A stretch of DNA of 64,000 nt from Mikania micrantha (lineage: Eukaryota; Streptophyta; Magnoliopsida; Asterales; Asteraceae): contig CM018680.1 of assembly GCA_009363875.1 (NCBI GenBank), forward strand, positions 66,682,639 to 66,746,638. Reading direction: 5' to 3'. Below, piece after piece: positions 11,566-21,999 of the stretch. The notes below the pieces were generated by a model. That model was not told where the DNA came from. It ran no database searches and worked only from the letters and a program-made list of their open reading frames with translations. The first letter of the stretch is position 1; the number at the start of each line of letters is the position of its first letter. The position numbers were made by a program, and so were the translations under genes.

Positions 11566-13259
11566 TCATCATCACCATCATCGATCACTTGTATCCAGAC
11601 CTCGATCTAAGCTAAACAAGCATCAGAGAAGGTTCCTATGGTCTCGAAAATGGATGTGGTTTGCTAGAACCGGCTAAGTATCGGTTTAAACAAACCCACG
11701 ACTGAAAACCCTAATCTCGTGACTATTCAAGCTTCATTACCTCGAGATTGGCTGGATAAACCTGCGAAATTCTTGTACTTTCGTGTAGAGGATGTCGGGG
11801 GCTTCGCGTGGACACCAAGAATGACGAAATCCGTTGAGAATCGAGCGAGTTACGCGCGTTTAAAGCTCGGTTTTTAGAGAGAGAAAGGCTTGGCCGAAAA
11901 TTCTAGTGAGAGAAAGTGGTGTAGGTGGAAATAATGAGATAAATGATCTCATTCAAGGCTTTTATAGCCCGTGTGGTATTCGGGTTCGTTTCGGTCGCTC
12001 GGTTCGCGTTTCCGGAACGTAACGCGTATTTTACGCGGTTTTAAAATAAAAGAGTTGTTAAACTCATTTAAATGATGAGTTTCAAAATTGTAAAAATATA
12101 AAATAATTAATATAATTATTTTTACTCTTCGTGTGTTGCCAGATCGTTAAACATTCACAATTACGTGTATACCCGCAATCGCGTACGTTTTTCGATCGTA
12201 TTAAAATATTTAAAGTCGTTTAATCATAATTATAAGTTCAACATTCGTATCATTATGGATCGTCACCCATAACTATACTCAGTCTCGCTTACGTATTACG
12301 ATTCTTGTTGAATTAATTGTCATAATATTCGTCTTAACACTACGCACCAACATTATCCTGTTATACCGAACGCATTATATATATAGGGCTCACTCTCGCT
12401 GCCCACCACTGTTTCGATATAACACAATACTGTTCTTGCCTAGTGAACTCGACTGTAAATAAATAATACATACTTGTTAAATGATAAAGATTCTAACACA
12501 CAAGCACATAATGACACATGATTCACATTGACTGACTGAACATGTACACACACTGTTCTAACACTGTTTACAACTATCATGACTAAATGTACAAATGTTA
12601 CATCTAACGGTTAAATCCTTGTTTTAATCCGTTGTAATGCCCGGTTTGCATGAAATCACAACTATGATTATAGTGGTTTAATCCATTTGATTATGACAAT
12701 GTAGGTGATTAGCTTGGTTAATCTTTGAAATGCAAAGGTTAAATCTAAGTGTTTCAAACTAATCACAATCATTAACATACTTATTGGAACGATTATCTGA
12801 TGTTTATGATAACAGTCAGATTAGTATGTTAAACATGGTTATTAAACCTACTCTAAGACTACATTGTGATATTTCATGATATCTGGGAAATCAAAGATAA
12901 GGATTGATCATTTCTTAGCCATCAATCTGTTTAAGAATTGTTTTAGCATTATAATTAACAACATTAACTATTTGATGACTTTCAAGACAATGTCTTTGAC
13001 ATTGAACGTTCAGAAAGATCTAATCAGTAGGTTAAAACCTAAATAACTTATTAAGTGTAAACTAATGCAGAGTTACACCATTAGTATCAGTTTACGAGGA
13101 ATCGTGCTACTGTAAGATATCAGGTGAGTTCTTAAAGCCCTGTTTTAAATGTTTTATCATTTTGGGCTGATATGCATGTTATAAAGTTCTGTTATGAAAA
13201 TGATTGTATGTATGTATAAAGTATTGTATGAAAGTGATTTTAACCTGATTTTAGTCAGG

Positions 13260-13560
13260 TAAAACATGTTTACAGATAAAGAAAGTTTACAGATAAAGAA
13301 TGTTTATAGATAAAGAATGTTTTAAAGAAAAGAATGTTTTAAGTCTCAACTATGATTGAGAAGTAAATGATTTTAAGAATTTCAGCTGAGATGTAATGAA
13401 TATGTTAAGTCTCAATGATGATTGAGAAATAAATGATTTTTAAGAGTCTCAGCTTAAATATGATGAATGTTTTAAAGTCTCAACTGCGGTTGAGAATGAA
13501 ACGATTTTAAAGGACTCAACCGAGGTTGAGTAGGAAATGAGGTTTTGCTGGCTGCGGTTG
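13260..13560 (+). repeat. Array of short stem-loop repeats in the LTR
   Basis: Repeats of about 55-65 bp carry the inverted pair CTCAAC...GTTGAG around a short loop (for example TCTCAACTGCGGTTGAGA). They are separated by AATGATTTTAA-type spacers. The same arrangement occurs at 35860-36080 in the related solo LTR. Confidence 0.75.
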
Positions 13561-14347
13561 GGCAAAACGTGAACACTACGGTGAAAGGAGCCGTTTATGA
13601 TGATGATGGTTTAAATGATTTAAACCATATTATGTATGAATGATATATGTAAAGAAGTCTTGTACCGGTATGAGCCGTCAATTTTGGTTGATGGTTAAAG
13701 AGTCCTGTGGAAACATAGGCCTGCCAACTGTGTGTCGCCAGTTCAGTTAAAGAAATCTTAGGCATGCTTGAGTTATCAGCTGCGCGTTGATAGTGTTAAA
13801 GAAATCTTATACATGTATGAGTTACCAGCTGCGGGTTGGTAGTTTAAGAGCCTTGTGCTGCACAAGCCTGTTTGACTTTAGGGTCAGCAGTTGACGGTGA
13901 AGTTTCTTCACCGTATGAATGATGTTATGATGATATGTATGTTATGTAATTATGTTATGATGCTATGTATATGATGAAATTATGATATGAAAACATGTAT
14001 GTTATATAGTTGGATTATGCTATATGATGACATGAATGAATAAGGATTTTTTTTAAGAAATGAACTTAGAACTCACCAGCATAAAGCTGACTTGTTTTAC
14101 ATGCATATCAGGTTGAATAGTTTGAGAAAGGAGACCAGGAAGACTCATGGCATACGTTGAAGACTACCCTTGGCATAGATTGGCTATGTTATATAACTAT
14201 TAAAGATATGGGCTATGTATAAATGTTTACTTAGTATCTAAATACTATTCTATATTGTCACCTTAAATTCCGCTGCTATGATAATGTAAGTAAGGTTTAA
14301 GGACTATGGGTATGATGTTTGCCAACCGAGGGGCTCGGGACCTCTCA

Positions 14348-17337
14348 TTTATCATGTTTTCATCTTCCTGGTTATTTTTAGTTTGATGTCCCCAGCATCC
14401 TACTCAAATCCAAAACTAAGTTCCCAGAAATAATAAAGAAATATCATTTTCATGAAACAAATTGAGGTAGCATCGTAAGAATCCAAACATGTTCATTATA
14501 TTTAAACTTACTTTTGATCATCAATAGACTTGTTTATGACCAATTTGATTCAAACAGATTTGTGCAGATTCAATCTGATTGGCATGAACTTGCAAAGAAC
14601 ATTGTGTATGACCAATTTAACAATAGAATAATAAACCTAAGAGTGAAAGAGTTTTAGTATATCTAAGAGTGTAAAAGAAATGTATAAAAGTATATGCAGG
14701 CCCACGAGTAAACAATTGTACCTGTTCTTTTTGGGTAGGCTGAATCAATGGCAACAATTGAAACTACAAAATCGGACCTTCCTGTCTTTATAGGAACTCC
14801 AATACCTCCATAAAGCCTCGTAATTTGATTTTGCCCTACATTATCATCAAATCCAAATATTAGTTTAATTTATTAAGCAAATTCATGCGATAATCAAGTC
14901 CTTGTTTCTTCTAGTACAAACAATGTGACCCACAAAATACAATAGGGACTTATTCACATCTTTGTAAAAGAAAATTATGTCATTCATTAGGAGAAGTACG
15001 GAGTACCTCAATTGTTTTTCCATTTGAGGTTGTCAATATATCCCTAGGCCTCATTCATGTTCCACTTATCATGTTTTCACACGTTGCCAAAATAAAGTGA
15101 ACCTGAAATAAAATAAAAGGATTCTGAATGTTGCCCTGCACCATGTGTAAGTATAGATAGAAAGTCATGTGGAGAGTGTTGCCCTGCACCCTTACCTGAT
15201 TTTTATTTGACCCACTTGACCATTGACCAGTTTCAGATAAAAAAACAACCAAAATAAAAAACGTGTAGATCTTTACTTATGGTTGCTATCAATGAACACT
15301 TATGTTTTATTAACATCCTCAAAACATGAAACAACTAAACCTCATAGTATAATTTAAGCTATATAGATAGTGTTATCGGTGATATAATTTGTTTCAACAT
15401 AAAATAAATTGAAAGTGAAACATCTTGAAAACCTAAAAAAAATTATGGAAGAACAATCAAAATAACCCAAATTCTTGGGCTTAATCAACTTACGTAGTTA
15501 AAGAAGGAGAAATTTTCAATCACCTTCCTTGTCTTCATTTCCAACATGCTCTTTCCAAACAAAGCTTCACCATCCATTCCAGCATCCCTAATCCCACCAT
15601 TGATTCCATCAAAGAGCTTAAGATAAGAACTATGCAACTTTTACAGTATAGAGTAAAGACTTGAACACCATGAGTTGCCTCACTCTCAACAACTTTTGCA
15701 CACTCTTTAGAAGAGAATATCATCCTTCTCCAGCCAAAGAATTATTTTCTTCCTACAAAATCAAATACAAATAAAAATAAAATATAAATCCAGCCACAAT
15801 ATAAGTTCTAAGGCCTACCCATTTATAAGATATGATTAAAATTGTTCATTAAAACTACTTCTATGTTTAACATGTCATATTTCGTTAAAGCCAAACCAAT
15901 TACATAAACAACATTTCCAAATACTCATACAACTAATTATTGTGTATTTGTGTTACAGCAAATCCAAACACCAATTCATGTGTTGCATTTATTCTTATTA
16001 TTTCAACTAATTACTCATGAGATTTGTATAATGTCAAATGAATGCACCAGATTAGGTGAAATGCAATGAGCAACTACTTATCCATCAATTGTATATTCCA
16101 AAAACAAAGCCTAGCCAATTATCCAAGAAAGGCTGAAAAATTACAAGATATTAATATCAGCATCCAAAAGTTTTGCACCAGAGTTTGGTCTTATGCAAGA
16201 TAAGCAAGATTATAATGAGTTTAAGCTTAAGCCCCTTGTTTTACCCCTGCACATACAGATTGGACTCAACAAAAAAAATAATAATACATAAAATAAAACA
16301 AAGAAAAAATGCAGCATACCTAAATCATTTAGTTCTAAAGCAACAGCACAAAATTAGGAATACCACTCCTCATAACCTGGAAGAAAAAACACAACATAAT
16401 TTTGTTGATTATTCATGTAATTATTTATTGAAGCGGATTTTAATCCGCACGATGCGGCAAGGGTGACAGTTTAAAAAGACAACGATCAACATCTACTGTT
16501 CGACAGCCGGAGTAGTGTTGTTAGCCATTGAACAATAGTTTGAGAAAACTAACCTAGTTATGTAGGCATTCAAAAGGCTTTCAGAACACAAACTGCAAAT
16601 TGAGCTAGATGCAATGTTTTTATTCCATAATCTCTTCAATTTATTTAAAAAAAATTATTCATCATGTATCACATAAGCACAATGTCATAACATATATCAA
16701 CTCCTTGTAGGGCATGTTGTTTAATACAAGTGTCTTGTTATAATCGTAATTTATTACCCAAAACACACTTGACGAATCTTTAGAACTCAAAATAATTGCT
16801 TGGATTAGAAATCGTTAAAGCTCAATATCATTGGTGAATCTTAAATTAAAATATTAAACAAGCTAAACATAAAATTAAAACCCAATTATAGCAGTGTATC
16901 ACAAAATATCAAGATTCCACACAATAACTAAATCTTTAAAAATCATAATTAAGAAGCTTTTTCTACCCATAAATCATCTTCTTGATTAAAGAATTCACAA
17001 AAACACAATTTAACAAAAAAAGAACAAAAAAGGTTCTAAATTTCGATCACATCATCTTGATCTACCAATTCACATTTAAATTTCCTAGAATTTAGAAAAG
17101 AAAATACATAACAAAAACCCAACTCAACAGAAAAATAGAAAGAAAGATAAAAAATAGATACATAAAGCCTTAAAAAACAATAAAACTTGCACATGATGAT
17201 GAGAAAACTAAAAATATACAAATATACAATTATTGATCAAGAGCATCAAAAAATTTAAGATTATAGAAGAGAAACAAAGAAAGCAGAAGAGAAAAGTACA
17301 ATACATAGGTAGTTGGTAGTTCCTAGCAATCAATCAT
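14348..17337 (-). other. Decayed gene-like segment with two unidentified minus-strand exon pieces
   Basis: This is host DNA on the far side of the solo LTR. Two minus-strand stretches read like protein. Positions 15492-15634 give SYLKLFDGINGGIRDAG followed by MDGEALFGKSMLEMK. Positions 14705-14838 give RLYGGIGVPIKTGRSDFVV. I do not recognise the family. Between them are AT-rich stretches with stops in all frames, as expected of introns or decay, and the exons do not join into one clear frame. They could be remnants of a gene or gene fragments carried by a transposon. Confidence 0.35.
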
Positions 17338-17490
17338 CTAATAAACAACCGCAGTTCCATTTAGTGTCTCAGCTAAAATGCTAAAGCATTTTACTTGTCT
17401 CGAATTGTATAGCAAGATGAGCTTGTTCGTGACCCCTTCTTTCTTTCCATGATTATTGAATTGACGTATTGTAGTCGTGCTTTGTACCAT
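17338..17490 (-). CDS. Small open frame, 50 codons, unknown
   Basis: On the minus strand an ATG at 17490 opens a 50-residue frame beginning MVQSTTTIRQFNNHGKK and ending in TAG at 17338. It has fairly ordinary amino-acid composition (unlike the lysine/phenylalanine-rich frames typical of AT-rich junk). No family, signal peptide or membrane segment is evident. It lies in the decayed segment between the exon-like pieces and a possible 5' leader exon. It could be a relict exon or chance. Confidence 0.2.
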   Translation of the reverse strand: MVQSTTTIRQFNNHGKKEGVTNKLILLYNSRQVKCFSILAETLNGTAVVY

Positions 17491-18019
17491 TCCTAAAACA
17501 ATCATACTGAAAATTGGAATTGAATCTACATGAAACGTGAAACCAACAAAATAACAAGTTAAGCATCAATGATATCAACAATTTAATTCCAAATACCATA
17601 AAAACAAGTTAATCAATGAACCAAATACCATCAAGTTAAGCATACGCGTTTGCTTTAGAACAAAATAACAATTTAAATAAATCATAAAACATAAGTGGTG
17701 AAATCAACAATGCTTTCCTCAAAAAATTGGTTCATCATTTCTTGAGTTAAAGGTTATTTACAGTTCAATTCGCAAATGGAAATTGGAAAAAATAGGTTCT
17801 ACAATTCTTGACTGCCTATTTCAATAGTTATAAAATATAATCAAAATTTCAGCATTTACATAAATCCACTATCTAGATAATCAATCACATAATAAGATAC
17901 ATTTGTAACATTGCATCAATCCACTATCAAGATAATCAATCACACATTTACATTACATAATTTTCAAACATAATTGAGAATTTTCTACAGAAAATCGATT
18001 TGAAGAAACGAAAACATAC

Positions 18020-18560
18020 CTGGAAGTTTAAGGCCGCTAGGCGTTGGCCTTCAGATCCTGAATCATTTCCGTTGCATAGTTTCTCTAGAGCTCATGAAGG
18101 ATCCGTTTATCTTAGGCACCGGTCAAAACCATCTTAAAAAAATAAACCCTAGAAATGTATATATAGGAGAATATCAGAACAAGGAAGTGAAGAACATAGA
18201 GAGTTTAGATGAAGAGCACAATGAAGAGTAAAAATCAATGGTTAGCATCCATAGTCAATCGTAAGAAGATGTCTCCGATAATCCATGGTGAAGCAGACGA
18301 TGACGATGGTGTAACGAATGGGCGGAGAGGCAGTGGTCTGTGATGTCTAACGTCCGGAGATGCACCTGAATAGAAGATCTAGAAGCTGTGGAAGCAACGT
18401 GGGAAGGAGCAAATCGAGAGGATTATTGAGAAGTGCGTTTGAACTTGGGATGCGTTTGAAATGAGTTTAGGTTTTTGTCCCGCTCGTTTTGCTGGGATTA
18501 GAACCTGAAAGGAAGGGTTGTACCACTTGCTTAATAGCTTGTACATTTCTTAATTTTAAG
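18020..18560 (-). other. Possible transcript leader of a decayed minus-strand gene
   Basis: Read on the minus strand this region is CT-rich and contains a TATATATA box at about 18157-18166. A short exon-like piece then ends at a good donor (CAG|GTATGT, about 18021). It holds only tiny upstream frames and stops. This fits a non-coding first exon. On the plus strand an unrelated 44-codon frame (18209-18343, starting MKSTMKSKNQW) is also open. I cannot say either is expressed. Confidence 0.25.
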
Positions 18561-18895
18561 ATATCTCCGCTTTCTCTCACCAATATGCATTATATATAAG
18601 GAGTAGGTTCAGATACAAAATAAGATTTTTGTAAAAATGGTAGGAACCAACCAAATGCTGACACATGTATTAATAATTAATTATAAATAAAGGGTAATTT
18701 AGTCAAGTTAAGCAATAATGTAGATTTGATAATCCTTTAATTAAAGAAAGATTGTTGTTCAATCAATAAGATTATATTATTTCTAAAATTCATCGATTGA
18801 CAGTCAATTATTAAGTTTTACCTCAAACAATCAAGCAACCGTTCATAAATAAATCATTTGTGAGTATTTCGATCCAAAAAAAAATCGTTAACAGG

Positions 18896-19160
18896 ATATT
18901 GTTATGTATATGCGGTGATATATGCTATCATGTGTTAATAACACTTATTAACACATAGCAAAACAAACAAAAAAGATTGTTTCAAGCATATAATTATGTA
19001 TATGTGTTGATATATGCTAATATGTACTAATAACACGTATTAGCACATAGGAAAACATACAAAAAAGTTTATTAACAGGTATACGATTATGTGTATGTGC
19101 TGATATATGCTAAAATGTACTAGTTGCACATATCAGCACATAGCAAAATAAACAGCCACC
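18896..19160. repeat. ~92-bp tandem repeat, 3 copies
   Basis: Three diverged copies of about 92 bp each contain TTATGTATATGTGTTGATAT or a variant, followed by a STOP-rich AACACxTATTAxCACATAG segment and AAAACAxACAAAAAAG. The central part of each is self-complementary (GTGTTAATAACAC-like), so each unit can fold. Confidence 0.75.
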
Positions 19161-19406
19161 ATTTTCGTAACTGATTCTCTCCTATTTAAATGAAGAGTGA
19201 TGTCAGCAAATTAGATTAATAAATTCTTTTTATGCCCTTATTTCCATTTTAAACAGCATATTAATTACTATTATGCCATTAAATCTTTTATAACCATTGA
19301 TGATAACACATTAATGGTCCAGATCGTTTCTCATTGTTTTTACAAAACTATCTATTTGTACAATAACCTTACTCTTATATATAGTTATAAGATATATATA
19401 TATATA

Positions 19407-19612
19407 TAGTGGATGGTTCGAATGTTAACCCTTTCTTATTGCGATAACCTAATAAATATATCTTATTATTTTGGGGTCCACATTAAAATAAATCTAAAGG
19501 CCCTTACATTAATTAAATAAAAGAAAAAACTTACACATTTAGATTTACTTTTGCGTGGGCCATAAAGTAATAAGATGTAGTTATTCGGTTAAAGCAATAA
19601 ACATAGGGCAAG
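19407..19612. mobile_element. Short foldback element (~205 bp)
   Basis: Arms mirror around about 19510: CTTATTGCGATAACC and TTTAGATTTACTTTTG words on one side meet their complements on the other. Bounded by a TA tract on the left and by the next foldback on the right. A close relative lies at 61826-62080. Confidence 0.65.
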
Positions 19613-19975
19613 GATCCGTTGTTAACCCTCCTTATTGTGTTAACCTGAAATAATCCGTCAAGATCAACTCGAATCTTTTGTTTTATTTCAAATTCTTTAT
19701 TTTACATGTACAAGAGTATGTTCCTTTATGTGTTTGTGCAAATTCTTTTTCATTTGAGATCCTACATCACTGTAAGTTGCCTTACAGCAGTGTAAACGAA
19801 AAAGTAATGTAAGATTTCAAACGAAAAAGAATTTGCACAAACACATAAAAGAACATACTCTTTTACATGTAAAATAAAGTATTTGAAATAAAAAAAAAAA
19901 AACAAAAGATTCGAATTGATTTTGACGGGTTATTTCGGGTTAACACAATAAAGGTGAGTTATTATAGGATGCCAA

Positions 19976-19978
<3 letters not shown>
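19604..19978. mobile_element. Foldback element (~375 bp)
   Basis: Long arms pair around about 19790: TTGTGTTAACC, CAAATTCTTTTTCATTTGA and TTTTACATGTA on the left meet their complements on the right. A (TA)n tract follows at 19979-20008. There is no coding sequence. Confidence 0.75.
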
Positions 19979-20008
<30 letters not shown>

Positions 20009-20011
<3 letters not shown>

Positions 20012-20395
20012 GAAGGATCAAATAATAACCCTCCCTTATTGCGAGAACCCGTGTTAACCCGGCATTTTTTGCCCGAATCTTTGTTTTTTTTCATGGTTTT
20101 TGTTATACATAAATAGGGGGGGTTTCTTTTTTGTGTTTTTGCTAATTCATCACCGTTTAGAAATTATTTACAACCGTAAGTAGGTGTAAGTTACTTACAT
20201 TTTTGTAACTTACACCTACTTACGGTTGTAAATAATTTCTAAACGGTGATAAATTAGCAAAAACACAAAAAAGAAACCCCCCCTATTTATGTATAACAAA
20301 AACCATTAAAAAAAAACAAAGATTCGCGCAAAAAATGCCGGGTTAACACGGGTTCTCGCAATAAGGGAGGGTTAACAATGGAATCATCCCCTATA
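20009..20395. mobile_element. Foldback element, near-perfect arms
   Basis: Two arms of about 180 bp are almost exact reverse complements around about 20200. Landmarks are CCTCCCTTATTGCGAGAACC, the G-run, GTGTTTTTGCTAATT and TTACACCTACTTACGG. It sits between (TA)n tracts and ends in the motif AGAGGAAGGATCAAA. High arm identity suggests a fairly young insertion. Confidence 0.85.
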
Positions 20396-20413
20396 TATAT
20401 ATATATATATATA

Positions 20414-20815
20414 GGGGAAGGATCAAATAAGAAGAGCTTTTTGTGTAAGAAGAGTGAGAACTAATAAGAATTTGACACGTGTCACATAATTTAGGTATAA
20501 AATCTTATTTTTTATACTACATTTTTATTTTTTTTGTACTAGATTTGTTCTATATTTTTTTATACTCGATTTTTGTGGTTTTTTGTATTAGATTTTTGTT
20601 GTTTGTACTATATTTTATTTTTTTTGTACTAGATTTTTTTTGTACTAGATTTTTGATTTTTTGTACTGGATTTTTGATTTTTTGTACTGGATTTTTGATT
20701 TTTTGTACTGGATTTCGTTTTTTGTACTGTATTACTGTTTTATGATGACACGTGTCAAATTTCTATTGCTTCTTACTCTTCTTAGGCAAAAATCCCTTCT
20801 TAGTGGATCCAACCC
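20414..20815. mobile_element. Foldback element with TTTTTGTACTAGA repeats
   Basis: The arms carry GACACGTGTCA and TCTTACTCTTCTTA words in inverted order. The centre is a tandem array of TTTTTGTACT(A/G)GATTT units. The reading frames it produces are low-complexity F/Y/L strings from the array and not genes. A copy in opposite orientation lies at 48658-49062. Confidence 0.8.
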
Positions 20816-20833
20816 CTATATATATATATATAT

Positions 20834-21238
20834 AGGGAGAGGTTCAAATGTTAACCCTCCCTTATAGCGTTAACCGCTTAACCCTAGCGTTTTTTGCCCG
20901 AATCTTAAAATTTTTTTTTTTATGGTTTTTATTATGTAAAAATAGGGGGGTTTCTTTTTTGTGTTTTTGCTAATTCATCACCGTTTAGAAGTTATTGTAA
21001 GTGTAAGTTACTTACACTTACTTACATTTACTGCATCAGATACGGTTTTGTAAGTAAGTGTAAGTAACTTACACTTACAATAACTTCTAAACGGTGTTGA
21101 ATTAGCAAAAACACAAAAAAGAAACCCCCCTTATTTTTGCAAAATAAAAACCATGAAAAAAAAAAATTTAAGATTCGGGCAAAAAACGCTAGGGTTAAGC
21201 GGTTAACGCTATAAGGGAGGGTTAACAATGGAACCTTC

Positions 21239-21242
<4 letters not shown>
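20834..21242. mobile_element. Foldback element
   Basis: The arms share CTCCCTTATAGCGTTAACC, TTTGTGTTTTTGCTAATTCA and GTAAGTGTAAGTTACTTACA with their complements on the other side of about 21038. It is bounded by (TA)n on both sides, the right one being the long tract at 21241-21306. One arm of the same family stands alone at 62086-62292. Confidence 0.8.

Positions 21243-21306
<64 letters not shown>
21241..21306. repeat. (TA)n microsatellite
   Basis: About 65 bp of uninterrupted TA dinucleotides, at the outer boundary of a cluster of five foldback elements. Confidence 0.95.
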
Positions 21307-21310
<4 letters not shown>

Positions 21311-21999
21311 ATATATATTTGTCTTTTTATTATGAAGGTTACAACACACATGTTGCATTATAAAAGCAGTTAACGTACATCTAAGACCTGGACGGTGTAC
21401 CTACCTTAGTGGATATTAAAAAGCAAACCTCTAATTTTAGACAACAATCCAACGTGTAAAATGAGTATATAAGAGGGTCCCTCTGATAAAGTATTAAATT
21501 ATTAATATTTTCTTGAATATTTATAAAAATATACGTTATATGTGGAATAGGATCGGGTGTTTTCACGTCTAACCGTCTTCAATGGCGCGAGGCTTATTTC
21601 CTCTCGGTCTGCCTGAAAAGAGTTCCCCGTAAGAGGGACAGTCAGTATTAGCTAAGTGACAGCATCAAGCTAGACAGTATGACCGATACAAAGTCACTTC
21701 CGAAGATTGAAAGAGAGGCAATCCCAGTTCTCTTATATTAAAAGAACAATTTGGTAGCATACTATATTAATGTTGGTCAAAAAAAGGAACCGGAACGGAC
21801 AACCGGAACTGGTTATACCTGAATCAATGGGTACAAACGCGTCCGGTTTTTCAAAAAAATTAGAATTGGTTCTTGACTTTGCTGACTGGAACCGGTTCAA
21901 AAAAACTCGATTTGCACACCTCTATACTATATTGCAATTGGTGGGTCTTGTTGATAATTATTTTATTTGATGTCCTCTTGATGTTATGGAATTGAAGAC
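21307..21999. other. Non-coding, no recognised gene
   Basis: AT-rich with a few GC-richer stretches. The segment 21775-21925 has GGAACCGG/CCGGTT words and ends in TTTGCACACCTCTA, reminiscent of hAT subterminal DNA, but no paired end or target duplication was found. Confidence 0.5.

Larger units (their letters stand above)
9003..12553 (-). mobile_element. LTR-like insertion nested in the solo LTR
   Basis: It begins TGTCACACCCCTGCGCCGCG, a typical gypsy LTR end, and interrupts the continuity of the surrounding LTR when compared with 34270-36899. The 8-bp word TGTTCTAA flanks it (8995-9002 and 12554-12561). Only part of that may be the true target duplication, because LTR elements normally make 5 bp. 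Internal cues (caccaact/aggtaatcaggt words) suggest minus orientation. It contains a 28-bp tandem array and a GGTTCG-rich block but no protein domain. It is probably a solo LTR; the right edge is uncertain by about 10 bp. Confidence 0.55.
8344..14347 (+). mobile_element. Solo LTR of a Ty3/gypsy-like element, itself interrupted
   Basis: It starts TGTAACAACCGAA, ends GGGACCTCTCA, and is flanked by a 5-bp duplication TTTAT (8339-8343 and 14348-14352). Its outer parts (8344-9002 and 12562-14347) align in order with the solo LTR at 34270-36899. Shared words include GAAAACCGTGCGCAAAACGG, GTTGATTATTGCCTAGATGA and CCTTGTTTTGAGCCGTTGTA-like sequence. The middle is a separate insertion. Without it the LTR would be about 2.4 kb. 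No gag-pol sequence is present, so the element was reduced to one LTR, presumably by recombination between its two LTRs. Confidence 0.8.

Noticed and set aside
8344..14347. Complete LTR retrotransposon
   Set aside because: No paired LTR and no gag-pol domain were seen. The extra length is explained by a nested insertion, and the outer parts together match a single LTR.
20479..20745. 88-codon hydrophobic frame (and its relative at 48628-48996) as a membrane protein
   Set aside because: It is the translation of the TTTTTGTACTGGATTT array inside foldback elements.
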